Of a stretch of 36,395 nt of DNA, positions 7,730 through 16,219 are shown piece by piece. Below the pieces are notes generated by a model, which was given only the letters and a program-made list of their open reading frames with translations, was not told the origin of the DNA and did not search any database. The stretch is from Eubacteriales bacterium (GTDB lineage: Bacteria > Bacillota > Clostridia > Lachnospirales > Lachnospiraceae). Position 1 is the first letter of the stretch. Every line of letters starts with the position of its first letter. A program made the position numbers and the translations under genes. The stretch is taken from the NCBI GenBank assembly GCA_030536755.1, contig JAUNPJ010000039.1, forward strand, positions 1 to 36,395, given 5' to 3'.

Positions 7730-8914
7730 TTACCGCGCTCCGGCAACTACGATTACCGTCAGCATACAAAGCACTTCCGAGGTAAACAGAATCTTCATTA
7801 ATAACAAACAACCCTCTCCCATCGTATTAATGCAGCCTACGATTCGTTTGTCCGAAACAGGCTGTGCGGCCGCTGCCAGAAGTTTGTACAAAATCCCGCT
7901 GACTCCGTACCGCAGAATCGGCGTCAGTCCCCACATTAGAAATGCCGCAAGAAACACAACCCCAAGACTGTTGCGGATCAACACCGCACTTGTAAGAATG
8001 ATCTCTGTCACAGAATTGATGACATTACCCACGCCGGGAATCGCCCCTGCTGTTTTTCCTATGGCGCTTCGCTTCAGCCTATCCATCACCGGTGCCACAA
8101 GTCCCTGAATCACCTGCATCCCAACCAACACACCGAGCATGGTTTTCAAAGACCATTCCACGAGCATTTTTAAAAGTTCTGACAGCCTGGACAGCATTTC
8201 TTCTCTCGATAGATGATTGACAAGTTCCAACAAAACATACAGATTAACGCACGGAAGAAGCAGACTGACTGCAGCGATTTGAATCATCAGAATCAAAATC
8301 AGCACAATCTGGTAAAACAACGACGCAGTTGTCACCCCTACGGAAGCTGCCACGGCCAGATAATAAGCCGGAGCTGCCGCCTTCATCAGGGATGCCAGAA
8401 GAGAAAGATTTTTTTCAAGATTATGACTCATACTCCCAAATAGATTCATAAGAAATGCAAACAAAATCAGATAAATAACATAAAAGCTGATTTCTCCCAC
8501 TTGACTTTTTTCAAATGCTTTTGCAAAATTTGCAAAAAAGGCGGCGGCGAAAACCAGCAATACTATCTGAAAAATACTCTGCCTTTGCCTGTCAATTTCC
8601 CCAAAAACAGCCTCGTATACAATTTCCAGAAACATGTCTTTGGAAAATGGCTGTTCTCCGCTGATAATCTGTCTGATTGCCTCTCCCAGATGAAACGATT
8701 TGTCTCCCATCAATTCGTCCATCATATTCTGTATCTCATCCAGTTCCATTTTTTCCAGAAGTTCACCGCTGTAATCCTCATAGTCTTTCTCAGGAATCAT
8801 CTCCACCGTTTTATTTTCTTCGGCCTTTGCCTGTGCAAAATCAGTACAAAAAAAGAAGATACTGCACAAAATCCAAAAGAGGATTCTTCTGCCGTATCTT
8901 TTCCATTTTTTCAT
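7730..8914 (-). CDS. spoIIIAE: Stage III sporulation protein AE
   Basis: The largest membrane protein of the SpoIIIA complex, here 394 residues. It begins with a signal peptide (ILFWILCSIFFFCTDFAQAKA), followed by a soluble segment (about 25-105) and then a polytopic region with about seven to eight helices, including the conserved AIGKTAGAIPGVGNVINSVTE loop. An in-frame GTG at 8923 overlaps the spoIIIAD stop codon (GTGA), but the ATG at 8914 is better placed behind GGGGTG. It is presumed to form the channel base with SpoIIIAB-AD. Confidence 0.94.
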   Translation of the reverse strand: MKKWKRYGRRILFWILCSIFFFCTDFAQAKAEENKTVEMIPEKDYEDYSGELLEKMELDEIQNMMDELMGDKSFHLGEAIRQIISGEQPFSKDMFLEIVYEAVFGEIDRQRQSIFQIVLLVFAAAFFANFAKAFEKSQVGEISFYVIYLILFAFLMNLFGSMSHNLEKNLSLLASLMKAAAPAYYLAVAASVGVTTASLFYQIVLILILMIQIAAVSLLLPCVNLYVLLELVNHLSREEMLSRLSELLKMLVEWSLKTMLGVLVGMQVIQGLVAPVMDRLKRSAIGKTAGAIPGVGNVINSVTEIILTSAVLIRNSLGVVFLAAFLMWGLTPILRYGVSGILYKLLAAAAQPVSDKRIVGCINTMGEGCLLLMKILFTSEVLCMLTVIVVAGAR

Positions 8915-8919
8915 ACTCT

Positions 8920-9306
8920 TCACCCCAAAAAGCTAGAGACTGCTTCCAAAAGCCCCAGCAAGATTGGCATACTTACAGTCATAACAGCAAGCTTTCCAAA
9001 CAGCTCAATCTGATTCCCGATATTTCCGTATCCGGCATCCTTGCATATACCGGAGGTAAATTGTCCGATATAAGAAATACCAAGCATTTTTAAAATAGCC
9101 GTCATATAACTGCTGTCAATCGGCAGATTGGACTGTATTTTTTTCAGGGAATCACAAAGATATTCCAGCCTGGAGACAGCAGCCATCAAAATCAAAATCC
9201 CAACACCAAAGCTAACGTAAAAAGCATACTCCGGCCTTGTTCCTTTCAGCATAAAGCCAAACAGCACTCCTGCTATTCCCAGCATGGAAATCTTCACAAT
9301 GTCCAT
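8920..9306 (-). CDS. spoIIIAD: Stage III sporulation protein AD
   Basis: A 128-residue membrane protein of normal family length with about four hydrophobic segments and the conserved ISYIGQFTSGICKDAGYGNI motif followed by QIELFGKLAVMTVSMPILL. The start has TAGGAGAG upstream. It lies 11 bases after spoIIIAC and touches spoIIIAE. Confidence 0.95.
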   Translation of the reverse strand: MDIVKISMLGIAGVLFGFMLKGTRPEYAFYVSFGVGILILMAAVSRLEYLCDSLKKIQSNLPIDSSYMTAILKMLGISYIGQFTSGICKDAGYGNIGNQIELFGKLAVMTVSMPILLGLLEAVSSFLG

Positions 9307-9317
9307 CGCAGTCTCTC

Positions 9318-9512
9318 CTACAGCATAAACAGATTTTTGATGGTTTCGAAAAGGTCATAAATATAAGGAAGGATCCAGAAAAGCACAATGATCAAGCCCG
9401 CCAGACTCACCAGAAATGCCTGTTCTTCCCGACCGCTGTGTTTGAGCACCTGACTTAGAACCGATACCAGTATGCCCACAGCCGCAATCTTAAAAATAAT
9501 GCTGACTTCCAC
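9318..9512 (-). CDS. spoIIIAC: Stage III sporulation protein AC
   Basis: A 64-residue protein with two membrane helices, typical of SpoIIIAC (AAVGILVSVLSQVLKHSGRE, then a second helix LVSLAGLIIVLFWILPYIYD). The start is a GTG at 9512 behind AAAAGGGGGAGG. It lies 13 bases after spoIIIAB. Confidence 0.95.
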   Translation of the reverse strand: MEVSIIFKIAAVGILVSVLSQVLKHSGREEQAFLVSLAGLIIVLFWILPYIYDLFETIKNLFML

Positions 9513-9525
9513 AACCCTCCCCCTT

Positions 9526-10050
9526 TTACAAAAACAAAATCACCAGGAACAGACCTCCCATAATTCCCAGTGTCTGGTATAATTTCTGCCTGCCCGGCAT
9601 AACTTCATAAGCGGTCATCACTTCCTGCTTCAGTTCCGTCTCATAAAGCTGCAGTGTCCGAAGCTGCATCTGCCGATCGAGGTAACCAAGCGAAGTTCCC
9701 ATATGACACAGCATCTCCAAATCTTTTTTCTCAAGACTGCTCGCTCCCAGACAGCGATATACACTCTGCTCAAAAAGCTCCGCAAATGTCCTGGACGGAA
9801 ATTTCATCATCTCTTTTACAAGTTCCTCCAAAAAAGAGGCAAACGGTTCTTCCATTCTCTGTGCTGTATGCTTCAATGCCTCTGGAAGAGGTGTATTTGC
9901 GTATGTAATTTCTCCCATGAGGAAGGCGGCCATACGCTGCAGTGCCTGCAGCTGACGATATCGCCGCCCCACCTGCACACTCATGGAATAGCCCACCCCC
10001 GCTCCCCCTGCAATCATGCATATTAAACCTGCGATTTTCAGCACAGACAT
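9526..10050 (-). CDS. spoIIIAB: Stage III sporulation protein AB
   Basis: A 174-residue protein with an N-terminal membrane helix (IAGLICMIAGGAGVGYSMSV), a helical middle that resembles the cytoplasmic domain of type II secretion/pilus GspF proteins, and a C-terminal membrane helix (LGIMGGLFLVILFL). Length is normal. Its ATG at 10050 lies 13 bases inside the end of spoIIIAA, so the two are translationally coupled. Confidence 0.95.
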   Translation of the reverse strand: MSVLKIAGLICMIAGGAGVGYSMSVQVGRRYRQLQALQRMAAFLMGEITYANTPLPEALKHTAQRMEEPFASFLEELVKEMMKFPSRTFAELFEQSVYRCLGASSLEKKDLEMLCHMGTSLGYLDRQMQLRTLQLYETELKQEVMTAYEVMPGRQKLYQTLGIMGGLFLVILFL

Positions 10051-11000
10051 ACTTTTTCCTGATAGAGGCAGGTCCCTCTCTCATCAAAAATCGCCTGTAC
10101 CACACCTGCTTTTGTCTGTTTTGCAAGCAGTATGTAACGCTCAAAGACCCGTTCATCCATCAATCTCTGGAGCAAAGGTTTTTGCTTGATTTCATCAATG
10201 GAGCCTCCGTGAACCGTCGCCATCAGTGTACATCCGCAATGTATAACGGACTCAATCGCACGGATATCCTCATAATCACCAATCTCATCCACAGCCACCA
10301 CGCTGGGTGACATGGAACGAATCAGCATCATCATACCTTCCGCCTTCGGACAACAGTCCAGCACATCCGTCCGGATTCCCAGATCATTCTGAGGAACTCC
10401 CTGATAACAGCCGGCAATCTCGGAACGTTCGTCCACGACGCCGACTGTACATCCTGGATGTCCGCCAAAACCATTGGAAATCTGGCGGATCACATCGCGA
10501 AGAAGCGTCGTCTTTCCGCAGCGCGGCGGAGAAATAATCAGTGTGTGACAAACGCGATTGTCCTGATACAGATAAGGCATCACGAAGTCGGCACAGCCGG
10601 TCACCTGATGGGCAAGCCTTACATTAATATAGGAAATATGCTTGACCCCTTTTACCTTCTCACCGTCCAGAATTGTTTTTCCCGCAATTCCTACACGATG
10701 ACCTCCCTGTACCGTCAGAAATCCCTGCCGTATCTCATCTTCATACGCATACAGCGAATAGCCTGCGATATGCTCCAGACTCTCCTGAATATCTCCTGGT
10801 GTTACATAATAAGCCTGTCTTTCTTCCCGGCACAATTTTCCATCGTTTCCCAGAAAAAATTCCTCTCCCCTGTACACAAGCAGCAAAGGTCCCTGAATCC
10901 GCAGTCGGATTTCATATAGATTCGAAAAATCTATGGATAACTGAGACAGCCGTTTTCTTATGGGAGGGGAAAACAGACAGATGATTTGATTTCGATCCAT
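10038..11000 (-). CDS. spoIIIAA: Stage III sporulation protein AA, ATPase
   Basis: The ATPase of the SpoIIIA-SpoIIQ channel, related to type II/IV secretion ATPases; 320 residues. The Walker A motif is SPPRCGKTT (residues 157-165) and Walker B is VVAVDEIGD with D238/E239. The conserved DERSEIAGCYQGVPQNDLG segment (about 190-208) is intact. The ATG at 11000 has AAAGGGGTG 6 bases upstream. It is the first gene of spoIIIAA-AH, and its upstream region carries a sigma-E-like promoter, as expected for a mother-cell operon. Confidence 0.96.
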   Translation of the reverse strand: MDRNQIICLFSPPIRKRLSQLSIDFSNLYEIRLRIQGPLLLVYRGEEFFLGNDGKLCREERQAYYVTPGDIQESLEHIAGYSLYAYEDEIRQGFLTVQGGHRVGIAGKTILDGEKVKGVKHISYINVRLAHQVTGCADFVMPYLYQDNRVCHTLIISPPRCGKTTLLRDVIRQISNGFGGHPGCTVGVVDERSEIAGCYQGVPQNDLGIRTDVLDCCPKAEGMMMLIRSMSPSVVAVDEIGDYEDIRAIESVIHCGCTLMATVHGGSIDEIKQKPLLQRLMDERVFERYILLAKQTKAGVVQAIFDERGTCLYQEKVCLC

Positions 11001-11019
11001 ACTCTCACCCCTTTGTTAG

Positions 11020-11047
11020 AATATATGTGAGAAGCTTCGGATTATGC
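11020..11047 (-). promoter_or_regulatory. Sigma-E-like promoter of the spoIIIA operon
   Basis: Minus strand: GCATAAT (11041-11047), 13-bp spacer, CATATATT (11020-11027). Compared with the Bacillus sigma-E consensus (-35 KMATATT, -10 CATACAHT), each box has one mismatch. It lies about 20 bases before the spoIIIAA start. The composite repeat begins 30 bp further upstream, leaving the promoter intact. Confidence 0.6.
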
Positions 11048-11077
11048 CTGCGAAATTTATTTTTTCTATTTTCCTGA

Positions 11078-11893
11078 AATTCCTGTTTGGCGGGGTGGTC
11101 GTATGTGCACCGCTTTCCTGGTCAACGGAACACTTCCCAACGGCAAAGTTTTCGGGTCGTTTACTTCCGGAGTTTTTCTACATGACCTGCACTCGCCCGG
11201 GAGGGATACCACCGCCCAGGCATGTCGATTTTCTTGCTTTTTCTGCGCCGCTTATGGATTGCTCTTGCCGCGAACTCGCGCTTTGCGCTCAAACAGTGCG
11301 TCGCGAGCAATCGCTATGCTCGAAAAATCTGCGAAAATTTCTCCAAATGCCTGGGCGGTGGTATCCCTCCCGGACAAGCACGGTCATGCGGAAAACTCCT
11401 ACATTTTCGCAAATGATGCAGATTTTGAAAAAACGTAACTGTTCAGCAGGTAATATCCCGAGACATACAAGCCAAAATCCATGAAATTGCATATGTTCTT
11501 CTGTCTGGTACACCTTTCAATAAAAGGCATTGTCGACAAAGTAGAACAGCCATTTGCACAGATTGATCACCTTCCAGAATCAAAGTGCAGATCTCTCCGC
11601 TTGTGCGGGCAGACCTTTGGCAGATTTTCGCAGGTTTGGCGAGCATAGCGATTGCTTTGAAAACACTGTTTGAGCGCAGGGCGCGAGTTCGTTTGAAAAG
11701 CAATCCATAGGCGGCGCAGCCAAACCAAGAAAATCAACAGGTTGCCTGCACAAGCGGAGAAATCGCACTTGATGTGGAAAGTCCTCCCTGTGCAAATGGC
11801 TGTTCGGAAGCCCAAAGCCAAACCCTGCCGTTGGGAAGTGTTCCGTTGACCAGGAAAGTGGTGCACATACGACCGACTCAACAAACAGGAAAT
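11078..11893. repeat. Composite palindromic repeat element, copy A (816 bp)
   Basis: This non-coding block lies between spoIIIAA and the helicase gene. Its two ends are inverted copies: AATTCCTGTTTG plus GTCGTATGTGCACC and some 40 further bases read inward from both 11078 and 11893. Each half is also paralogous to the other in inverted orientation (core ATGGATTGCT...GCGCTCAAACAGTG...AGCAATCGCTATGCTCG at about 11255-11320 and 11650-11715). Each half folds on itself: in the left half about 11196-11224 pairs with 11345-11375, and in the right half about 11575-11612 pairs with 11755-11780. The linker (11430-11500) holds a 24-base match to the element at 3.5 kb. Several short frames cross it, but none looks like a gene. 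Confidence 0.88.
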
Positions 11894-11904
11894 TTTCGGG
11901 AACA

Positions 11905-13731
11905 TTACATTCCGATTTCATCCAGGAAGCGGGATTTTTCCATCTTTTTGTCATACTGTTGATAGACATAGCAAAGCCACAGTTCTTTCCGTGCACGTGT
12001 CATGCCGACATAGAACAGTCTTCGTTCTTCCTCCAGCTGAGACTCCAGCTGTGCCTTGCGGTAGGGGATGACTTCCTCGTTTACATTGATGATCCATACT
12101 TTGTCAAATTCCAAGCCTTTAGAACTGTGAAGTGTCGCAATCGTAACTCCTTCCCGTTTCTCATTCTGCTCTCGCTGCTGGCGGTCGGACTCCTCTTTGT
12201 AACGGCGGATATGCTCCTTCCATTCTTCCAGAGTCTTGTATTCTCTGGCACTTTCCTGCAGACGGTTCAGAATCTCATACAGTTCCTCCGGCTTGATTTT
12301 ACGATACAAAGCATATTCCCGCAGATACTCCTCATACCCGATCGCATGACGAATGTAATTCATTCCCGCATAAGGAGACATCCGTTTGAGACGTTTCATA
12401 TGTGCCTCCATCTCATCAATGCGGTCACACATCCAGTCTCTGTCCTCATAAAAAATGCGCAGAGTTTCAAAAGACACCGTCGGCTCATAGACAGCCTCCC
12501 TGGAAATATAACGATTTGGCCGATTCATCACGGAGAGAAAATTACTGCGGCTCATATCTCCCTGTGCCATAGAAAGGTATGCCAGCATATTTTGGGCAAT
12601 CCAATGCTCATACAGATTCGGAAGGCGGTCTCGCATCGTAAATGGAATCTGATATTCCATCAGTTTTTCCACAAGGATTGCTGCCTCAATATTGGTGCGC
12701 GACAGTACCGCTGTATCCTGCAGATCGTCCCCATTCTGTTTCAGCTTTGCCAGTTCACGGCATATGGCATCTGCCTCTTTGTAGGGATTTTGATATGCCT
12801 GTACAGTTACTGCGGACCCTTTTTTGTTTGGCGTAGATAGTTTTTTCGCAAATCGCTTTTCGTTGTGCCCGATTAACAGTCCTGCTTTCTGCAGGATTGC
12901 TTCTGTACTGCGGTAATTCACGTTCAGTACGACTGTCTGTGCATCGGGATAGTCTTTCTGAAAGTTCAGCATGATCTCCGGCCTTGCTCCACGAAAATGA
13001 TAAATGGACTGGTCATCATCGCCAACAATAAACAGATTGTTCTGCGGCCTTGCCAACATCCGCACAATATCATACTGAAGCTGATTGATATCCTGAAACT
13101 CATCCACCAGAATATACTGAAATTTCCGCTGCCATCCACCCAAAATGTCCTCGCGATGCACAAGCAGTTCATAACACTTGACCAGCATATCGTCAAAGTC
13201 CAGCAGGCGCTCCTGTTCGCAGCGCTTTACATAGCCTCTGTAGATCTGACGAAATTCCTGATCCGGACAATTGACAGAGTAATAATGTTCCAGATCAATC
13301 TGGCTGCCTTTTACAAGACTGATTTCTCCCTCCAAATCTTCCAGAAAATCTTTTTCCTCTCTCATATCCGGACAATAACGGCTCACCAGTTCCCTCAAAA
13401 AATGGCGTTTCTGTTCCGGTCGAATAATATTCGAGGCATCGAGGTGATAAGCGAGCTTGAGAATTCCATAAAATACACTGTGAAAAGTTCCAAAAGTAAC
13501 ACCGCTTCTCGTGGTTCCATGTTTTTTCAGAAAACGTTCCTTCATCTCTCTGGCTGCTGCCCTGGAAAAAGTCACAACAAGAATAGAGGATTCTGTAGCC
13601 CCATAATGTCTGATCAAATATTCAGTTCTATCCACAATCACGGAGGTTTTCCCCGAACCGGGGCCCGCCAGAACCATCATAGGTCCTGACAGGTGGGCGA
13701 TCGCCCGTTTTTGAGATTCGTTTCTTTTCAT
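11905..13731 (-). CDS. UvrD/PcrA-family superfamily 1 DNA helicase
   Basis: A 608-residue ATP-dependent 3'-5' DNA helicase. The motifs are complete: Walker A AGPGSGKT (residues 22-29), motif II VDEFQDIN, motif III DDDQSIYHFRGARPE, motif V TLHSSKGLEFDKVW, motif VI RRLFYVGMTRARKEL. It is shorter than PcrA/UvrD (about 720-750), lacking the C-terminal tail, and ends soon after motif VI, as some clostridial UvrD-like proteins do. Its role is probably DNA repair or replication-conflict processing; I cannot separate it from other UvrD-like paralogues, so no symbol is given. It starts 5 bases after gltX and is probably co-transcribed. Its stop codon lies 11 bases from the composite repeat. Confidence 0.92.
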   Translation of the reverse strand: MKRNESQKRAIAHLSGPMMVLAGPGSGKTSVIVDRTEYLIRHYGATESSILVVTFSRAAAREMKERFLKKHGTTRSGVTFGTFHSVFYGILKLAYHLDASNIIRPEQKRHFLRELVSRYCPDMREEKDFLEDLEGEISLVKGSQIDLEHYYSVNCPDQEFRQIYRGYVKRCEQERLLDFDDMLVKCYELLVHREDILGGWQRKFQYILVDEFQDINQLQYDIVRMLARPQNNLFIVGDDDQSIYHFRGARPEIMLNFQKDYPDAQTVVLNVNYRSTEAILQKAGLLIGHNEKRFAKKLSTPNKKGSAVTVQAYQNPYKEADAICRELAKLKQNGDDLQDTAVLSRTNIEAAILVEKLMEYQIPFTMRDRLPNLYEHWIAQNMLAYLSMAQGDMSRSNFLSVMNRPNRYISREAVYEPTVSFETLRIFYEDRDWMCDRIDEMEAHMKRLKRMSPYAGMNYIRHAIGYEEYLREYALYRKIKPEELYEILNRLQESAREYKTLEEWKEHIRRYKEESDRQQREQNEKREGVTIATLHSSKGLEFDKVWIINVNEEVIPYRKAQLESQLEEERRLFYVGMTRARKELWLCYVYQQYDKKMEKSRFLDEIGM

Positions 13732-13736
13732 AAAAT

Positions 13737-15188
13737 TTATCCGTTAATCTTCTCAATGGCAGCCTGGATACGTTTGATTGTCTCCTCTTTGCCAATGACT
13801 TCCATAATTTCTGTCGCACCTGCAGGTGTCATCTGCTTTCCGGACAAAGCAGTACGAAGCGGCCACATAATGTAACCTGTCTTATAACCCTTCTCTTTTC
13901 CAAAAGCAGAAAGAGCAGCAAACAGTGCATCATTGCTGTAATCTTCCTGAGCCTCCAGAAGAGGTAACGCCTCTGTCAGTACCTGCAGAGAAGTCTCTGC
14001 ATTGGTCTTCATCTTCTTATGTGTGTACATGGACACCTCGTATTCCTGTACTTCCTCGAAGAAATCAACCATCTCAGGAATATCCGGAAAGACTTCAATA
14101 CGTGTCTTGACCATATTGGCAATCTTCTTAAAGTCATACTCCTTCTTCAGAACCTGTTTCATATACGGCAGTGCCATTTCATAGAACTTGTCAAAATCCA
14201 TTGCCTTGATGTACTCACCGTTCATCCATTTCAGCTTCACCATGTCAAATACAGCCGGTGATTTGCTGATGTGATGATAATCGAACGCCTCTACCAGTTC
14301 CTCCAGAGAATAAATCTCTCTGTTTTCCTGCGGACTCCAGCCAAGAAGTGCTACAAAGTTTACAATCGCCTCTGTCAAAAATCCCTGATCCACCAGATCC
14401 TCATAGGAAGAGTGGCCGGAACGTTTGGAAAGTTTCTGATGCTCCTCATTTGTAATCAGCGGACAGTGCACATAAGTCGGTACTTCCCATCCAAAGGCCT
14501 CATAAAGACGGTTGTATTTCGGTGCAGAAGACAGATACTCATTTCCACGCACAACATGTGTGATGCCCATCAAATGGTCATCGATTACGTTTGCAAAGTT
14601 GTAAGTCGGATATCCATCTGTCTTAATCAAAATGAAATCCTCCAACTCTGCATTTGGAACCGTGATAGCACCATAAATGTCATCCTGGAACGTAGTCGTT
14701 CCCTCTGTCGGCATATTGAAGCGGATGACGTGAGGTTCACCTGCTGCCAGCTTTGCCTCAACCTCTTCCTTACTTAATTTCAGACAATGCTTATCATAAA
14801 TGCGGATTTCCTTGCCGTTGATGTTGCTGACCAGTGTATCCAGTCTCTCCTGGTCACAGAAGCAATAGTACGCATCCCCGCTCTCAATCAGCTTTTTGGC
14901 ATACTCCAGATAAAGACCGGATTCGTTTCGCTCACTCTGTACATAAGGACCTACACCTCCGTCCTTATCCGGACCCTCGTCATGAAGCAATCCTGTCTTC
15001 TCCAGCGTTCTGTATATAATATCAACAGCACCTTCCACGTAACGTTCCTGATCGGTATCTTCAATACGAAGGATAAAATCTCCTTTGTCATGTTTTGCGA
15101 TCAGGTAAGCATACAATGCTGTTCTCAAATTTCCTACATGCATACGTCCGGTAGGACTTGGTGCAAATCTTGTTCTTACTTTACTCAT
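13737..15188 (-). CDS. gltX: Glutamate-tRNA ligase
   Basis: A 483-residue class I aminoacyl-tRNA synthetase that charges tRNA-Glu (in many Firmicutes also tRNA-Gln, later amidated). The HIGH-type signature is in [17 protein letters not shown] (about residues 10-26) and the KMSKS loop is [11 protein letters not shown]. Length is normal for bacterial GluRS. The frame opens at 15203, but the ATG at 15188 has GAGGGAGA 5 bases upstream and gives the usual [14 protein letters not shown] start. It is the first gene of a two-gene unit with the UvrD-like helicase. A promoter is visible about 95 bases upstream. Confidence 0.96.
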   Translation of the reverse strand: MSKVRTRFAPSPTGRMHVGNLRTALYAYLIAKHDKGDFILRIEDTDQERYVEGAVDIIYRTLEKTGLLHDEGPDKDGGVGPYVQSERNESGLYLEYAKKLIESGDAYYCFCDQERLDTLVSNINGKEIRIYDKHCLKLSKEEVEAKLAAGEPHVIRFNMPTEGTTTFQDDIYGAITVPNAELEDFILIKTDGYPTYNFANVIDDHLMGITHVVRGNEYLSSAPKYNRLYEAFGWEVPTYVHCPLITNEEHQKLSKRSGHSSYEDLVDQGFLTEAIVNFVALLGWSPQENREIYSLEELVEAFDYHHISKSPAVFDMVKLKWMNGEYIKAMDFDKFYEMALPYMKQVLKKEYDFKKIANMVKTRIEVFPDIPEMVDFFEEVQEYEVSMYTHKKMKTNAETSLQVLTEALPLLEAQEDYSNDALFAALSAFGKEKGYKTGYIMWPLRTALSGKQMTPAGATEIMEVIGKEETIKRIQAAIEKING

Positions 15189-15281
15189 AATAATCTCCCT
15201 CATTGCCAGTGTGCTGACTATTACCAGATGTCAACACAGTATTCTATCTGTTATTGTATAGCTAATTTTAACCTAACCATG

Positions 15282-15311
15282 ATTATACAACAGAAAGCAA
15301 TGCATTGTCCA
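15282..15311 (-). promoter_or_regulatory. Promoter of gltX, with a leader dyad
   Basis: Minus strand: -35 TGGACA (15306-15311), 18-bp spacer, -10 TATAAT (15282-15287). The roughly 85-base leader contains a near-palindrome, GTGTTGAC and GTCAGCAC 11 bases apart, close to the RBS, which could be an operator or a small hairpin. I see no T-box features. Confidence 0.6.
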
Positions 15312-15367
15312 TAGAAATCAAGTAAGCAAAAATAATAATTGCTTCCTCCCCCTATCATATCTCAATA

Positions 15368-16093
15368 TCACGGCACGATCTGCGGCAATACTTCACTTGG
15401 TTTTCCATGAATCACAATATCCGCCCGTCCATCGCTGTAATGTTCTCGCTCATGAATGAGAATGACTTTATTTCCAGTAAAATATTTTACCATGGAAGCA
15501 AGATTATCCACCATATTACATCCCACGATCAACAGCACATCTGCACGGCTCACATAGGAGGCAGCTCTTGTGAGCACGCTGTTGTCAATCATCTCTCCCA
15601 CAAGGCGCACACCCGGTCTTACCGGAACGCGGCATTTTTCACACAAAGGTACCCCTTTGCTTTCTTTGATGTAATCAATAGAATATTCTCTATGGCAGCG
15701 TGGGCAGAAATAGTGATACAGATTTCCATGAAGTTCCTCTACATTCTTGCATCCGGCACGCACAGCCAGGTGATATTGTTCTCTGGTCACAATTGCCTGC
15801 AGATAACCTTTGTCCTCCATCTCCTTTAAGGCACGAATTCCAGGACCTACCTCTCCCAAATCTCCGATCATATCACTCTTAAAATAATCATAAAACTGCT
15901 CAATTCTCGTGCTGTAAAAGCTGGCATTGAACATTTCCTCCGGAGAGTAACCATATTTTTCTTCAATTTCATAAGCTTTGTTTCGGTCCCGGTACCCCTT
16001 ACATCCACACTCCAGGCTGGTACCAATTCCCTGCAGGCATACCAGATACTTACTGTTTTGTATTTCTCTTTTTACCAAACTGATCTTATCCAT
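15368..16093 (-). CDS. Divergent Sir2-like (sirtuin fold) protein
   Basis: A 241-residue protein with sirtuin architecture and four zinc cysteines (C130, C133, C151, C154). The putative catalytic His sits in LHGN (H122), and RPGVRLVGE matches the usual RPxVVxFGE. The NAD-site motifs are changed: GAGxSxxSGIPxFR is here GIGTSLECGCKGYRD (residues 22-36), and TQNxDxLH is TREQYHLAV (103-111), losing the conserved Asn and Asp that contact nicotinamide and ribose. It may not be a standard deacylase; other NAD- or ADP-ribose-linked chemistry, or ligand binding, are possible. It has a strong AGGAGGG site. No promoter is visible in the 53 bases after the fabK terminator, so readthrough from the FAS operon is likely. 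Confidence 0.8.
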   Translation of the reverse strand: MDKISLVKREIQNSKYLVCLQGIGTSLECGCKGYRDRNKAYEIEEKYGYSPEEMFNASFYSTRIEQFYDYFKSDMIGDLGEVGPGIRALKEMEDKGYLQAIVTREQYHLAVRAGCKNVEELHGNLYHYFCPRCHREYSIDYIKESKGVPLCEKCRVPVRPGVRLVGEMIDNSVLTRAASYVSRADVLLIVGCNMVDNLASMVKYFTGNKVILIHEREHYSDGRADIVIHGKPSEVLPQIVP

Positions 16094-16145
16094 AAGTTAC
16101 CCTCCTAACCATTGCTGACACCATTGTCAGACATTCTTTTTTATG

Positions 16146-16179
16146 AAAAAAGGTACCAGAAGGATGTCCTTCTGATACC
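16146..16179 (-). terminator. Terminator of the FAS operon, downstream of fabK
   Basis: A 12-bp stem with one mismatch (16152-16163 with 16168-16179, loop about 4 bases), followed on the minus strand by a run of six T (16146-16151). The other strand also shows T-rich sequence after the stem, so it may work both ways. Confidence 0.85.
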
Positions 16180-16219
16180 TCTTCTTTTATCTGTATTATA
16201 CTATGATTTATCGTGTATT

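Noticed and set aside
11044-11996. Several open frames of 64-146 residues across the composite repeat, with recurring peptides such as ALRSNS and KAIAML
   Set aside because: They occur in several frames and on both strands, lack good ribosome sites, and the repeated peptides follow from the DNA repeat itself. Paired arms explain the sequence better than coding.
15189-15281. A T-box or riboswitch in the gltX leader
   Set aside because: The leader is only about 85 bases, with no T-box sequence or anti-terminator; only a short dyad is visible.
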